Source of the DNA: Rhodobacter sp. Har01
GTDB taxonomy: Bacteria; Pseudomonadota; Alphaproteobacteria; Rhodobacterales; Rhodobacteraceae
NCBI RefSeq assembly: GCF_020564565.1
Contig: NZ_JAJCTD010000001.1
Coordinates: 992,001 to 1,056,000 of the forward strand
Direction: 5' to 3'
Length of the DNA stretch: 64,000 nucleotides
The notes below the pieces were generated by a model that was not told the DNA's origin, made no database searches, and saw only the letters and a list, made by a program, of their open reading frames with translations. Shown piece after piece: positions 23,928-33,528 of this stretch (position 1 is the stretch's first letter; each line of letters begins with the position of its first letter). The translations under genes were made by a program, and so were the position numbers.

Positions 23928-24625
23928 GGCGGCTTTCGGGGGCGGGTCAGGCGTTCCTCGACCCGTCCCTTCACCAACCAGGCCAGCGCGAAGGCCCAGA
24001 CCGCCACAGCCTCGAACCACAACACAAGCCGGCCGTCGGTAACAATCTTCTGCGGCGCCTCGGGGCCGCGGATTCTGAACCATGACGCAACGATCACGGC
24101 GACGGTCATCGCCAGGATGGTCCTGCCGCAGGCCCGGTAGATGCGGCGGCGGACGGGTTTGGCGGTGCGGGCAAAGCGGCCCAGGCACAACGCCGCAAGC
24201 GCCGTCAGGAAGACGATCGCGCTCAGATAATGCGCGGCAGCGGCAGCCTTGGCCCCCAGCGCCTGCTGGGTGATCGAGCCAAGCAGGTTGGCGTTGGTGC
24301 GCACCTCGTTCGGGAAATAGGCCACCCCGAAGGCGGCGATCCCGGCGACGGTGCTGATCAGGTCGTCCGACAGCCGCTCGCCCCGCGCCCGGGCATGGCC
24401 GGGATAGGTGATCAGGAACAGGCCGATGGCGGTCAGCACGCCGACGAAGGCGTCGCGCATCAGGGTATGGTAGTAGTCGGAAATCGACGGCTCGACCGCG
24501 CGCTGGCTGAGAACCCCGCCCAGGATCAGGACGACCGGCAGCGCCAGGCCCAGCCAGCCGACAGCGCGCCGGATGCGGCAATAGGCGCGCACCACGTCGT
24601 CGCGGTTGGGGTCGGGGTCGGGCAT
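23912..24625 (-). CDS. Six-span membrane protein of unknown function
   Basis: A 237-residue protein with about six hydrophobic segments. Between spans 1 and 2 is the motif PSISDYYHTLMRDAFVG and later a YFPNEVRTN segment; the pattern recalls DUF998-like membrane proteins but I cannot confirm the family. The tail is basic and cytoplasmic-looking. The ATG at 24625 has GGAG six bases upstream and is preferred over a TTG 57 bases earlier. A single gene between two unrelated neighbours. Confidence 0.65.
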   Translation of the reverse strand: MPDPDPNRDDVVRAYCRIRRAVGWLGLALPVVLILGGVLSQRAVEPSISDYYHTLMRDAFVGVLTAIGLFLITYPGHARARGERLSDDLISTVAGIAAFGVAYFPNEVRTNANLLGSITQQALGAKAAAAAHYLSAIVFLTALAALCLGRFARTAKPVRRRIYRACGRTILAMTVAVIVASWFRIRGPEAPQKIVTDGRLVLWFEAVAVWAFALAWLVKGRVEERLTRPRKPPQRQG

Positions 24626-24727
24626 GCGGGTCTCCGGGAACGCTGCGGCGGCATGCAGCGCCCGGATGGGCGGCGCCGTCAAGAGCCCTGCCGGCGTTGA
24701 AGCAGATCAGCGCAGATGCGCGGTGCC

Positions 24728-25504
24728 TCAGGCCCCGCGAAACCGCGGCGGGCGCTTTTCCAGAAAGGCCGCGACGCCTTCGCGGAAATCTTCGGTACGG
24801 CCGCAAATGCCCTGCAGCCGGGCCTCCACGGCCAGGGCGGCGTCAAGGTCACGCTCGAAGCTGCCGCGCAAGGTTTCGCGCAGCGCGCGGTAGGCCACGG
24901 TCGGGCCGTTGGCCAGATGGGCGGCGCGCGCGGCGACATGAGCCGCAAAGTCGGCATCGGGCACGGCTTCCCAGATCATGCCCCAGTCGGCGGCCTGCCG
25001 GGCGGAGATCTTCTCGGCGAAAAGCGCCGTGCCCAGCGCCCGGGCCAGGCCAATCTGGCGGGGCAGCCAGTGCGTGCCGCCGGCATCCGGAATCAGGCCG
25101 ATGCGGGTGAAGGCCTGGATGAAGCTGGCGCTTTCGGCCGCGATCACCACGTCGCAGGCCAGCGCAAGGTTGGCCCCTGCCCCGGCCGCCGCCCCGTTCA
25201 CGGCGGCGATCACCGGCACCGGGCTGTCGGTAATCAGCCGCAGCAGCGGCACGTATTCGTCGTTCAGGATGCGCTCGAAATCGACCGCCTCGATCCGGCC
25301 GGCATCGTTCAGGTCCTGCCCCGAGCAGAAGGCACGCCCCATCCCGGTGATCACGATGCAACGGGCCCTGGCCTGCGCCGCGCGCAGCGCCGCGGCCAGT
25401 TCCAGCCGCAGCGCCGAGGACAGCGCGTTCATCACCTCGGGGCGGTTCAGGGCCAGGGTCGTCACCCCGCCGTCCTCGCTTGCCCGGATCGTCTGCCAAG
25501 CCAT
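24728..25504 (-). CDS. Enoyl-CoA hydratase/isomerase, PaaG-like
   Basis: A 258-residue crotonase-fold enzyme. The oxyanion-hole motifs are visible: FCSGQDLND near residue 63 and GAAAGAGANLALACD near residue 105, with LIPDAGGTHWLPR supplying the usual catalytic acidic position as Asp. The pairing FCSGQDL with an Asp in the second motif resembles PaaG (ring-epoxide isomerase of phenylacetate breakdown) more than general enoyl-CoA hydratase, but no other paa genes are near. It lies 68 bases after ccmH on the same strand and may be read from the ccmFH transcript. Confidence 0.8.
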   Translation of the reverse strand: MAWQTIRASEDGGVTTLALNRPEVMNALSSALRLELAAALRAAQARARCIVITGMGRAFCSGQDLNDAGRIEAVDFERILNDEYVPLLRLITDSPVPVIAAVNGAAAGAGANLALACDVVIAAESASFIQAFTRIGLIPDAGGTHWLPRQIGLARALGTALFAEKISARQAADWGMIWEAVPDADFAAHVAARAAHLANGPTVAYRALRETLRGSFERDLDAALAVEARLQGICGRTEDFREGVAAFLEKRPPRFRGA

Positions 25505-25572
25505 CGCGCCGCCTCCTCTTTGCGGCCCGCAGTCTAGCCCCGCGCAGGCCCCGCGAAAGGCAGAACGCCGCG

Positions 25573-26049
25573 TCACCGCTTGAGGATTTCCTTCAGCCGG
25601 GCTTCCTCATCGGCGCTCAGCCCGGTCTCGGGCGCGGTCTTGCGGCGGAACGCGGCCAAGGCGATGCCGCCGCCAAGGGCCAGCATCGCAGGACCGGCCA
25701 GCCAGAGGATCAGGTTCGACCCGGTGGCGCGCGGGTTGTAAAGGATGAACTCGCCATAGCGGGCGACAAGAAAGTCGATCACCTGGTCGTCGCTGTCCCC
25801 GGCCACCAGCCGCTCGCGCAGGATGATGCGCAGGTCGCGGCTGATGGTGGCGTTGGAATCGTCGATCGATTCGCCCTGGCAGACCGGGCAGCGGATCTGC
25901 CGGCTGATGTCTCGGGCGCGGGCCTCGAGTGCAGGATCGGCCAGGATCTCGTCGGGCTGCACCGCCAGCGCGGGCGTTGCCAGCGCCAGACCGATCGCCA
26001 GGATGCAGGCCGGGGTTCCACCCCACCACCGCTTGCGAACCACGCTCAT
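25573..26049 (-). CDS. ccmH: Cytochrome c maturation protein CcmH
   Basis: A 158-residue protein with a signal peptide (to about residue 29), the thiol motif RCPVCQGE (Cys54, Cys57), the family motif SNATISRDLR and a C-terminal membrane anchor (LILWLAGPAMLALGGGIAL). CcmH reduces and presents apocytochrome to CcmF. It is the short CcmH/CycL type without the TPR domain, which would be the separate protein CcmI. Its start overlaps the ccmF stop by four bases. Confidence 0.95.
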   Translation of the reverse strand: MSVVRKRWWGGTPACILAIGLALATPALAVQPDEILADPALEARARDISRQIRCPVCQGESIDDSNATISRDLRIILRERLVAGDSDDQVIDFLVARYGEFILYNPRATGSNLILWLAGPAMLALGGGIALAAFRRKTAPETGLSADEEARLKEILKR

Positions 26050-28013
26050 TCCGCGGGCACCCCCTGCACCGATGCCTTGCGCGCCCCGGCGGCCACCCGG
26101 TAGCGCCGGTCGGTCAGGCTGAGGAACCCGCCCAGCGCCATCAGCGCGGCGCCGGTCCACAGCCAGCTTGCGAAGGGCTCGATATAGCCGCGCACGGCCC
26201 AGCCGCCGCCCTGCTGCGGGTCGCCGATCACCAGGTAAAGGTCGCGGAACAGGCCCTGGTCGATGGCGGCCTCGGTGGTGGGCATGGCCTGCACCGGATA
26301 GACACGCTTTTCGGGGAACAGCGTGGCGACCGGCGCGCCGTCCTTCGTCACCAGCATTTCGGCGGTGGTCGAGGTGTAGTTCGGCCCCTCGACCTGGCGC
26401 ACGTCCTTGAGGGTCACCTCATAGGACCCCAGCGGGAAGGTCTCTCCCAGCTTGGCGATGCGGATGTCCTCGACCTTCCAGGCATGCAGGGCGGCGACGG
26501 CGAAGATGACGATCCCAAGGCCGGCATGGGCCGTGGCCTTGCCCCAGTCGGCCCGTGGCAGGCGGATCAACCGGCCAGGGCGGTTCGCCCCGCGCCCGGT
26601 GCGCGCCCAGAGGTCGGTCAGCGCCCCGAAGACCAGCCAGCCGCCAAGGCCCAGCCCCACCGGCCCCAGGGCCGAGCGGCCGGTCTGCATCGCCCAGGCC
26701 AGCGCCGCCAGCGCCAGCGCCAGCACCGCGGCCGGGACCAGGCTGCGCAGCGACCGGCTCAGGCTGCCGCGCTTCCAGGCCAGCATCGCCCCGGGCGGCA
26801 GGATCACGGCCAGGGCCACGGCAAAGGGCGTGAAGGCGGCGTTGAAGAAGGGCTCGCCCACCGAAACGGTGCGGCCCATCACGATTTCCGCGATCAGGGG
26901 CCAGATGGTGCCGATGAAGACCACGAAGGCCGAGACGGCGAGAAGGATGTTGTTGGCCACCAGGGCGCCCTCGCGGCTGACCATGCCGAACAAGCCCTTC
27001 GACTCCATCGCGCTGGCGCGCAGCGCGAACAGCAGCAATGCACCGCCGGTGAAGAAGCCAAGGATCGCCAGGATGAACACCCCGCGGGCGGGGTCCGACG
27101 CGAAGGAATGGACCGAAGTGATGACGCCCGAGCGCACGATGAAGGTGCCGATCAGCGAAAAGCCGAAGGCGAGGATGGCCAGCAGGATGGTCCAGCTTTT
27201 CAGCGCCTCGCGCTTTTCCACCACGATGGCGCAGTGCAGCAGGGCGGCGGCCAGGAGCCAGGGCATGAAGCTGGCGTTCTCGACCGGGTCCCAGAACCAG
27301 AACCCGCCCCAGCCCAGTTCGTAATAGGCCCACCAGGACCCCAGCACGATGCCGATGGTCAGGAACACCCAGGCGGTCAGCGTCCAGGGCCGCACCCAGC
27401 GGGCCCAGGCGGCGTCCACCCGGCCCTCGATCAGGGCCGCAACGGCAAAGGAGAAGGCCATCGAAAGGCCGACATAGCCAAGGTAGAGAAACGGCGGATG
27501 GAAGGCCAGGCCGGGGTCCTGCAAGAGCGGGTTCAGGTCGGCGCCGTTCAAGGGCGGCTCGGCCAGGCGCCAGAACGGGTTCGAGGTGAAGATCAGGAAG
27601 GCCAGGAAGGCCACCCCGATCGCGCCCTGCACGCCGATCACCCGGGCGCGCAGCGCGGCCGGAAGGTTCGCCCCGAACACCGCGACGGCGGCTCCGAACA
27701 GTGCCAGGATCAGCACCCACAGGTGCAACGAGCCCTCGTGGTTGCCCCAGACGCCGGTGACCTTGTAGAGCATCGGCTTCAGCGTGTGGCTGTTCGCCGT
27801 GACCACGGCAAGCGAGAAATCGGACTTCACGAAGGCCCAGGTCAGCACCCCGAAGGAAAACGCGACCAGCGCCAACTGGGTCACCGCGGCGGGCACCGCC
27901 AGCCCCATCAGCGCCGGATTGCGCGCCTGCGCGCCGTAGAGCGGCAGAATGGACTGCACCAGCGCCACCATCAGGGCCAGGATCAGGGCATAGTGGCCAA
28001 GTTCTACGATCAT
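26046..28013 (-). CDS. ccmF: Heme lyase CcmF
   Basis: A 655-residue inner-membrane protein with about 14 spans. The WWD heme-handling motif WGGFWFWDPVENASFMPW lies at residues 235-252, and conserved His residues flank it. CcmF transfers heme from CcmE to the CxxCH of apocytochrome c. First in the ccmF-ccmH pair; AGGGAGAG lies before the ATG. ccmE and ccmI, often neighbours, are not in this window. Upstream, 174 bases are shared with the divergent arginase gene. Confidence 0.97.
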   Translation of the reverse strand: MIVELGHYALILALMVALVQSILPLYGAQARNPALMGLAVPAAVTQLALVAFSFGVLTWAFVKSDFSLAVVTANSHTLKPMLYKVTGVWGNHEGSLHLWVLILALFGAAVAVFGANLPAALRARVIGVQGAIGVAFLAFLIFTSNPFWRLAEPPLNGADLNPLLQDPGLAFHPPFLYLGYVGLSMAFSFAVAALIEGRVDAAWARWVRPWTLTAWVFLTIGIVLGSWWAYYELGWGGFWFWDPVENASFMPWLLAAALLHCAIVVEKREALKSWTILLAILAFGFSLIGTFIVRSGVITSVHSFASDPARGVFILAILGFFTGGALLLFALRASAMESKGLFGMVSREGALVANNILLAVSAFVVFIGTIWPLIAEIVMGRTVSVGEPFFNAAFTPFAVALAVILPPGAMLAWKRGSLSRSLRSLVPAAVLALALAALAWAMQTGRSALGPVGLGLGGWLVFGALTDLWARTGRGANRPGRLIRLPRADWGKATAHAGLGIVIFAVAALHAWKVEDIRIAKLGETFPLGSYEVTLKDVRQVEGPNYTSTTAEMLVTKDGAPVATLFPEKRVYPVQAMPTTEAAIDQGLFRDLYLVIGDPQQGGGWAVRGYIEPFASWLWTGAALMALGGFLSLTDRRYRVAAGARKASVQGVPAE

Positions 28014-28187
28014 CTGAGCGGTCTCTCCCTTGCGGCACCCTGCATCCTAGTGGGCGCGGCGCGCGCTTCCAATGGGCCGCGTGCGTGGGTCGCGTCAATG
28101 TGCATTCGGCTGGCGGCTTTTGCGGCTCTGGGGGTGGTAGGGGCCGGTCGGGCCGGTATAGTCGTCCGGAACGGCACGGAGGACCCC

Positions 28188-29111
28188 ATGGCCAGATGCA
28201 TCCTGATCGGCGCGCCCATCGACAGCGGGCAACGGCGCCCCGGCTGCCTGATGGGCCCGGCCGCCTATCGCGTGGCGGGCCTTGCCCAGGCCATTGCCGC
28301 CGAGGGGCACGGGGTCGAGGACTGGGGCGATCTGGCGCTGCCCGCGCTGCGGCCCGTGACCTGCGCCAACCCGGTGGTGCATTCCCTGGCCGAGACGGTG
28401 GGCTGGACCGAGGTGCTGATGGACCGGGTGGACGATGCCCTGTCGCAGGGCGGCCTGCCGATCATCCTGGGCGGCGACCATTCGCTGGCGCTGGGCTCGG
28501 CCGCCGGGGCGGCGGCCTTTGCCGAACGCCAGGGCCGGCCGCTGTTCCTGCTGTGGCTGGACGCGCATTCCGACTTTCACACCCCGCTGACCAGCACCAG
28601 CGGAAACCTGCACGGCACGCCGCTGGCCTATATTGCGGGCCGCGAGGGGTTCGACGCCTTTCCGCCGTTTCCTGCCCCGGTGCCCGCCCCGCGCATCTGC
28701 ATGTTCGGCATCCGCTCGGTCGATCCGGCGGAACAGGCGGCAATGCTGGAACGCGACATCGCCATCAACGACATGCGGGTGATCGACGAACGCGGCATCG
28801 GCGCGCCGCTGCGCGAGTTCCTTGCCGCCTGCCGCGCGGCGGGCGGAATGCTGCACGTCAGCCTGGACGTCGATTTCCTCGACCCCTCCATCGCGCCGGG
28901 TGTCGGCACCACGGTGCCGGGGGGGACGACCTTCCGCGAGGCGCATCTGGTGGCCGAGCTCTTGCACGACAGCGGCCTTGTCAGCAGCCTGGACCTGGTG
29001 GAACTGAACCCCTTTCTCGACGACCGTGGCATGACGGCGCGGCTGATGGTCGATCTGGTCGGCTCGATCATGGGCCGCAAGGTGTTTGACCGGCCCACGC
29101 GGGCCAAGTGA
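28188..29111 (+). CDS. rocF: Arginase
   Basis: A 307-residue ureohydrolase that splits arginine to ornithine and urea. The manganese-binding motifs are all present: GGDHS (95-99, His98), DAHSD (125-129) followed by His131, and SLDVDFLDP (226-233). The SGNLHGTPLAY segment and the C-terminal VELNPFLDDRGMTA point to arginase rather than agmatinase. The ATG has ACGGAGGA upstream. A long open frame reaching far upstream is antisense to ccmF and not coding. Divergent from ccmF. Confidence 0.92.
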   Translation: MARCILIGAPIDSGQRRPGCLMGPAAYRVAGLAQAIAAEGHGVEDWGDLALPALRPVTCANPVVHSLAETVGWTEVLMDRVDDALSQGGLPIILGGDHSLALGSAAGAAAFAERQGRPLFLLWLDAHSDFHTPLTSTSGNLHGTPLAYIAGREGFDAFPPFPAPVPAPRICMFGIRSVDPAEQAAMLERDIAINDMRVIDERGIGAPLREFLAACRAAGGMLHVSLDVDFLDPSIAPGVGTTVPGGTTFREAHLVAELLHDSGLVSSLDLVELNPFLDDRGMTARLMVDLVGSIMGRKVFDRPTRAK

Positions 29112-29121
29112 CCGGCCGCGG

Positions 29122-29168
29122 CCGGGGGTTTCACACCCCCGGACCCCCGTGGGATACTTGTCCAGAGA
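29122..29168 (+). repeat. Dispersed hairpin element, copy 2 (diverged)
   Basis: Hairpin CCGGGGG (29122-29128) with CCCCCGG (29136-29142), then ACCCCCGTGGGATACTTG and a purine-rich end (AGAGAGGAAG) where the other copies have GCCAAGATGAAG. It separates the convergent arginase and KamA-like genes and probably terminates transcription. Confidence 0.7.
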
Positions 29169-29175
29169 GGAAGGG

Positions 29176-30216
29176 CTAGAGGTCCTTGTAGCTGTGACGG
29201 TTGCGGTTCGGGTCGGTCACGATCCAGCCGCCCTGCCCGTCAGGTTCCAGGTAGTCAGGCCCCACCGGCACCTTGCCGTGGCCGCCGGGAATATCCAGCA
29301 CATAGGTCGGCTGGGCGATGCCCGACAGGCGGCCGCGCAGGGCCGCCATGATCGCCTGGCCTTCCGCCAGCGGCAGACGGAAGTGGCCGGTGCCTTTGGC
29401 AAGGTCGGGGTGGTGCAGGTAGTAGGGCTTGACCCGCTGCGCGATCAGCTTGCGAAACAGCGCTTCCAGCGTATCGGCATCGGCGTTCACGCCCTTCAGC
29501 AGCACCGTCTGCGACAACAGCGGAATGCCGGCGCGGGTCAGCCGGCGCAGGGCGGCGGCGGCCTCGGGCGTGATCTCGTCGGGGTGGTTGATGTGGATCA
29601 CCAGCCAGACCGGCAGCCGGCCGTCCAGCGCCGCGACCAGTGCCTCGGTCACCTTTTCGGGGGCCACGACCGGAATGCGGCTGTGGAAGCGGATCACCTC
29701 AAGCGCGGGGATCGCTTCCAGCGCGCGCAACATCGCCGACAGCCGCCGGGGCGATAGGGTCAGCGGGTCGCCGCCGGTGAAGATCACCTCGCGGATCTGC
29801 GGGCTGGCCCGCAGGTAAGCCAGCGCCGAGGCGAAGTCGGCATCGGACAGGGCGCCGGTGTCGCCCACCTTTTCGCGACGAAAGCAGAAGCGGCAGTAGA
29901 CCTCGCAGGTTTGCGTGGCGTGCAGGATGGCGCGGTCGGGGTAGCGGTGGGTCAAGCCGGGCACCGGGCGGTGGGCGTCGTCGCCGATCGGGTCGATGCG
30001 CTCTTCGGGGCGGATGTCCAGTTCGGCGGAGGAGGGCACGATCTGCGCCCGCACGCCGGCGCTGTCCAGCGGCAGGGCCGGGGGAATGCGGATGCGGAAG
30101 GCCGCCGCGACCGCCGTCAGGGCGCCGCGGTCGGCGGCCTTGGCCAGGCCCTTGCGCACCAGGTCTTCGACTGTGGTCAGGGCGCGGGGGGCGGGCGGGC
30201 GCAGGGCATCGGTCAT
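29176..30216 (-). CDS. kamA: KamA-family radical SAM enzyme (lysine 2,3-aminomutase-like)
   Basis: A 346-residue radical SAM protein with the cluster motif CEVYCRFC (Cys104, Cys108, Cys111), the KamA-type FRREKVG that follows it, a GGDPLT glycine motif and a PLP-binding region near the C-terminus (YYLHHPDLAKGTGHFR). Two roles are possible: free lysine 2,3-aminomutase (about 410 residues) or EpmB, which makes beta-lysine for EF-P (about 340). The length fits EpmB, but epmA and efp are not in the window, so the substrate is open. Confidence 0.82.
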   Translation of the reverse strand: MTDALRPPAPRALTTVEDLVRKGLAKAADRGALTAVAAAFRIRIPPALPLDSAGVRAQIVPSSAELDIRPEERIDPIGDDAHRPVPGLTHRYPDRAILHATQTCEVYCRFCFRREKVGDTGALSDADFASALAYLRASPQIREVIFTGGDPLTLSPRRLSAMLRALEAIPALEVIRFHSRIPVVAPEKVTEALVAALDGRLPVWLVIHINHPDEITPEAAAALRRLTRAGIPLLSQTVLLKGVNADADTLEALFRKLIAQRVKPYYLHHPDLAKGTGHFRLPLAEGQAIMAALRGRLSGIAQPTYVLDIPGGHGKVPVGPDYLEPDGQGGWIVTDPNRNRHSYKDL

Positions 30217-30364
30217 CGCCGCGGCGTCCTACCGGCGGCGCCGCGCCGCCGCAAGGGGCGAGCCGCGGACAAAGGCGCCTCCCCTGCCATTGCACCCCAT
30301 CTGCGGTATGGTGTAACCTGCAACCAACAAAATCTGGGCCCTTTGCGGGCAGACAAGGCAGATC

Positions 30365-33082
30365 GTGGTCGATACCCCGGAAGACACTGAAAACAAGGGC
30401 GAAACGCCCGAGCGGCCGGCCTACCACGGCCCCCAGGTCGACATCGCGCAAGAGATGCGGACGGCCTATCTCGACTATGCGATGAGCGTGATCGTCAGCC
30501 GCGCCATCCCCGACCTGCGCGACGGGCTGAAGCCGGTGCACCGGCGCATCCTGTTTGCAATGAGCGAGACCGGAAACACCCACGACAAACCCTATCGCAA
30601 GTCGGCCCGGCCGGTCGGCGACACCATGGGGAAATACCACCCCCACGGCGACAGCGCGATCTATGACGCGCTGGTGCGCATGGCACAGCCGTTCTCGATG
30701 TCGCTCAAGCTGCTGGATGGTCAGGGCAACTTCGGCAGCATGGACGGCGATACCGCCGCGGCAATGCGCTATACCGAAGTGCGGATGGACAAGCCGGCGG
30801 CCTTTCTGCTGGCCGACATCGACAAGGACACCGTCGATTTTCAGGACAACTATGACGGCAAGGACCGCGAACCCACCGTCCTGCCGGCGCGATTCCCCAA
30901 CATGCTGGTCAACGGCGCGGGTGGCATTGCGGTCGGCATGGCGACCAATATCCCACCGCACAATCTGGGCGAAGTCATCGACGCCACCCTGGCCCTGATC
31001 GCCAACCCCGACATCAGCATGGAGGCGCTGATGGAGATCATCCCGGCGCCGGACTTTCCCACCGGCGCGCTGATCCTGGGCCGCTCGGGCGCCCGCAAGG
31101 CCTATCTCGAAGGCCGCGGCAGCGTGATCATCCGCGCCCGCACGCACATCGAAGAGATTCGCAAGGACCGCTGGGCCATCGTCCTGGACGACGTGCCTTA
31201 TCAGGTGAACAAGGCCTCGATGATCGAGAAGATCGCCGAGATGGTGCGCGAAAAGCGGATCGAGGGCATCTCGAACGTTGCCGACGAAAGCGACCGCATC
31301 GGCGTGCGGGTGGTGATCGAACTGAAGCGCGACGCCACGCCGGACGTTGTGCTGAACCAGTTGTTCCGCTTCACGCCGATGCAGATCAGCTTCGGCTGCA
31401 ACATGCTGGCCCTGAACGGCGGCCGGCCGGAAACCCTGACCCTGCGTGATTTCCTAAGCCATTTCATTACCTTCCGTGAGGAAGTGGTGGCCCGCCGCAC
31501 GGCCCATGAATTGCGCCGCGCACGCGAGCGCAGCCATATCCTCTGCGGTCTGGCGGTGGCGGTGTCGAACGTGGACGAGGTGGTGGCCACCATCCGCTCC
31601 TCCGCCGACCCGGCCGAGGCGCGTGACCGCCTGATGACGCGGCGTTGGCCGGCGCATGACATCGCGCCCTACATCCGGCTGATCGACGACCCCACCCACC
31701 CGATCAACGAGGACGGCACCTACAACCTGTCCGAGGCCCAGGCCCGCGCCATTCTGGACTTGCGGTTGCAGCGGCTGACCGCGATGGGCGTCAAGGAAAT
31801 CACCGACGAGCTGGAGGAACTGGCCGGCAAGATCAAGGATTACCTTGAGATTCTCGGCTCGCGCGACCGCATCATGGCGATCATCTCGGCCGAACTGGCC
31901 GAGGTGAAGGCGCTGTTCGCCGTGCCGCGCCGGACCGAGATCGTCGATTGGGAAGGCGATCTTGACGACGAGGACCTGATCGAGCGCGAAGAGATGGTCG
32001 TTACCATCACATCGGGCGGCTATATCAAGCGCACCCCCCTGGCCGAGTTCCGCAGCCAGAACCGCGGCGGCAAGGGCCTGGCCTCGATGCAGACCAAGGA
32101 AGACGATGTGGTGACGACGCTTTTCGTCTCCAATACGCACACTTGGCTGTTGTTCTTCACAACCGATGGCATGGTCTACAAGCTGAAGACCTGGCGCCTG
32201 CCGCTGGCCGGCCGCACCGCCAAGGGCAAGGCCATGGTCAACATCCTGCCGATCGAGACGGGCATTTCCATCGCCGCGCTGATGCCGGTGGATGTGCCGG
32301 AAGAAGACTGGGCCAACCTGCAGATCGTCTTTGCCACCAGTGACGGCGACGTGCGGCAGAACGACCTTTCCGACTTCACCAACGTCATGCGCAACGGCAA
32401 GATCGCGATGAAACTGCCCGAGGGCGTCAGCCTGGTGAACGCCGCCATCGCGGATGAGAATGACGATGTCATGCTGGTCACCCACCTGGGCCGCGCCATC
32501 CGTTTCCCCACGACGGAAATCCGCGTGTTCAAGTCGCGCGGCAGCACCGGCGTGCGCGGCATCCGCCTGGGTGGCGGAGACCGTGTGGTCAGCATGTCGA
32601 TCATCCGCCACTTCGAGGCCACCCCGGAAGAGCGCGAGGCCTATCTCAAGCAGCGCCGCCTTGTGGCCGGCGTGACCGAGGACGAGGCCGACGACGAGGA
32701 AGAGACCGTCGCGGCCGGCCAGCTGTCGCCCGATCGCTATGCCGAGATGTCGGCGGCGGAAGACCTGATCCTGACCATCACCGCGGGCGGGTCGGGCAAG
32801 CTGTCGTCCAGCCACGATTATCCGGTGCGCGGGCGCGGCGGCATGGGCGTCAAGGCGATCTCGCCGGGGCCGCGCGGCGGGCGCATCGTCGCCAGCTTCC
32901 CGGTCGAGTTGCCGGACCAGATCATGCTGGCCACCTCGACCGGCCAGTCGATCCGGGTGCCGGTCGAGCAGATCAGCTTCCGGTCCCGCAGCGCGGGCGG
33001 CGTGCGGGTGTTCAACGTCGGCGCCGACGAAGAAGTGGTGTCGGTCGCCCGCGTCGCCACCGAGGCCGATGACACCGCTTGA
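30365..33082 (+). CDS. gyrA: DNA gyrase subunit A
   Basis: A 905-residue GyrA. The winged-helix breakage domain has the catalytic Tyr136 in RYTEVRM; the C-terminal half is the six-bladed DNA-wrapping pinwheel with the GyrA box (QNRGGKG in [10 protein letters not shown]). The quinolone-determining region reads [10 protein letters not shown], with Ser97 and Asp101 at the positions equal to E. coli Ser83 and Asp87, the susceptible-type residues. It starts at a GTG with AAGGCA upstream; the Glu/Pro-rich lead is about 14 residues longer than in E. coli. The next gene overlaps its end by 14 bases. Confidence 0.98.
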   Translation: MVDTPEDTENKGETPERPAYHGPQVDIAQEMRTAYLDYAMSVIVSRAIPDLRDGLKPVHRRILFAMSETGNTHDKPYRKSARPVGDTMGKYHPHGDSAIYDALVRMAQPFSMSLKLLDGQGNFGSMDGDTAAAMRYTEVRMDKPAAFLLADIDKDTVDFQDNYDGKDREPTVLPARFPNMLVNGAGGIAVGMATNIPPHNLGEVIDATLALIANPDISMEALMEIIPAPDFPTGALILGRSGARKAYLEGRGSVIIRARTHIEEIRKDRWAIVLDDVPYQVNKASMIEKIAEMVREKRIEGISNVADESDRIGVRVVIELKRDATPDVVLNQLFRFTPMQISFGCNMLALNGGRPETLTLRDFLSHFITFREEVVARRTAHELRRARERSHILCGLAVAVSNVDEVVATIRSSADPAEARDRLMTRRWPAHDIAPYIRLIDDPTHPINEDGTYNLSEAQARAILDLRLQRLTAMGVKEITDELEELAGKIKDYLEILGSRDRIMAIISAELAEVKALFAVPRRTEIVDWEGDLDDEDLIEREEMVVTITSGGYIKRTPLAEFRSQNRGGKGLASMQTKEDDVVTTLFVSNTHTWLLFFTTDGMVYKLKTWRLPLAGRTAKGKAMVNILPIETGISIAALMPVDVPEEDWANLQIVFATSDGDVRQNDLSDFTNVMRNGKIAMKLPEGVSLVNAAIADENDDVMLVTHLGRAIRFPTTEIRVFKSRGSTGVRGIRLGGGDRVVSMSIIRHFEATPEEREAYLKQRRLVAGVTEDEADDEEETVAAGQLSPDRYAEMSAAEDLILTITAGGSGKLSSSHDYPVRGRGGMGVKAISPGPRGGRIVASFPVELPDQIMLATSTGQSIRVPVEQISFRSRSAGGVRVFNVGADEEVVSVARVATEADDTA

Positions 33083-33389
33083 GGCGCGCCTGGCCGCGCT
33101 TGCAGCGGCGGGGGCCACCGTGACCTATGGCGCGCTGGCGCGCGATCTGGGCCTGCGGATGGGCGAGTTGACGGCCGCGCTTGAGGCGACGATGGACGCT
33201 GACGCGGCGGCGGGCCGACCGTTTCGGGCCGCCGTCTGCGCCGGACGGCTGGCCCAGGGACTGCCTGCAGCGGGGTTCTTCCTCAAGGCCGCCGAACTGG
33301 GGCGGTTTGGCGCGGGCGACGATCCGGCGGGCTTTGCCACGGCCCAGCGGGCGGCGCTGCAGGCGGCAGCGCCGTTAACCGACAGTTAA
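33069..33389 (+). CDS. Hypothetical protein overlapping gyrA
   Basis: A 106-residue, Ala-rich protein whose ATG lies within the last codons of gyrA in another frame. It begins [15 protein letters not shown] and contains [22 protein letters not shown], which looks like a small helix-turn-helix or winged-helix unit, then [29 protein letters not shown] have the impression of a conserved family in related genomes but cannot name it. Its stop codon lies within an exact CtrA-type box. Confidence 0.6.
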   Translation: MTPLEARLAALAAAGATVTYGALARDLGLRMGELTAALEATMDADAAAGRPFRAAVCAGRLAQGLPAAGFFLKAAELGRFGAGDDPAGFATAQRAALQAAAPLTDS

Positions 33390-33390
33390 G
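33376..33390 (+). promoter_or_regulatory. Exact CtrA-type box (TTAA-N7-TTAA)
   Basis: TTAA at 33376-33379 and TTAA at 33387-33390 separated by exactly seven bases, the consensus for phosphorylated CtrA binding. It spans the stop codon of the gene at 33069 and lies 138 bases before the exported-protein gene at 33529. Such an A/T-only pattern is rare in this G+C-rich sequence. The rest of the gap (33391-33528) shows nothing else definite. Confidence 0.5.
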
Positions 33391-33528
33391 GTTTCTCTTC
33401 CGTGAATCGGTGTTCGCAGGCATAGCAGAGGCAACGGGCCAGCGCCCGGCGGATGGCGAAGCCTCCGAACCAACCCTCTCCGGCTCGGCGTTCAGAAGGT
33501 GCCCCCCGGCCCAGACCCTTGGTGCCCC

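Noticed and set aside
25929..28187. Very long plus-strand open frame running into the arginase gene
   Set aside because: It is antisense to ccmF and ccmH; the translation is Arg/Gly/His/Gln-rich and has no family pattern until the true arginase start at 28188. A product of G+C-rich third positions.
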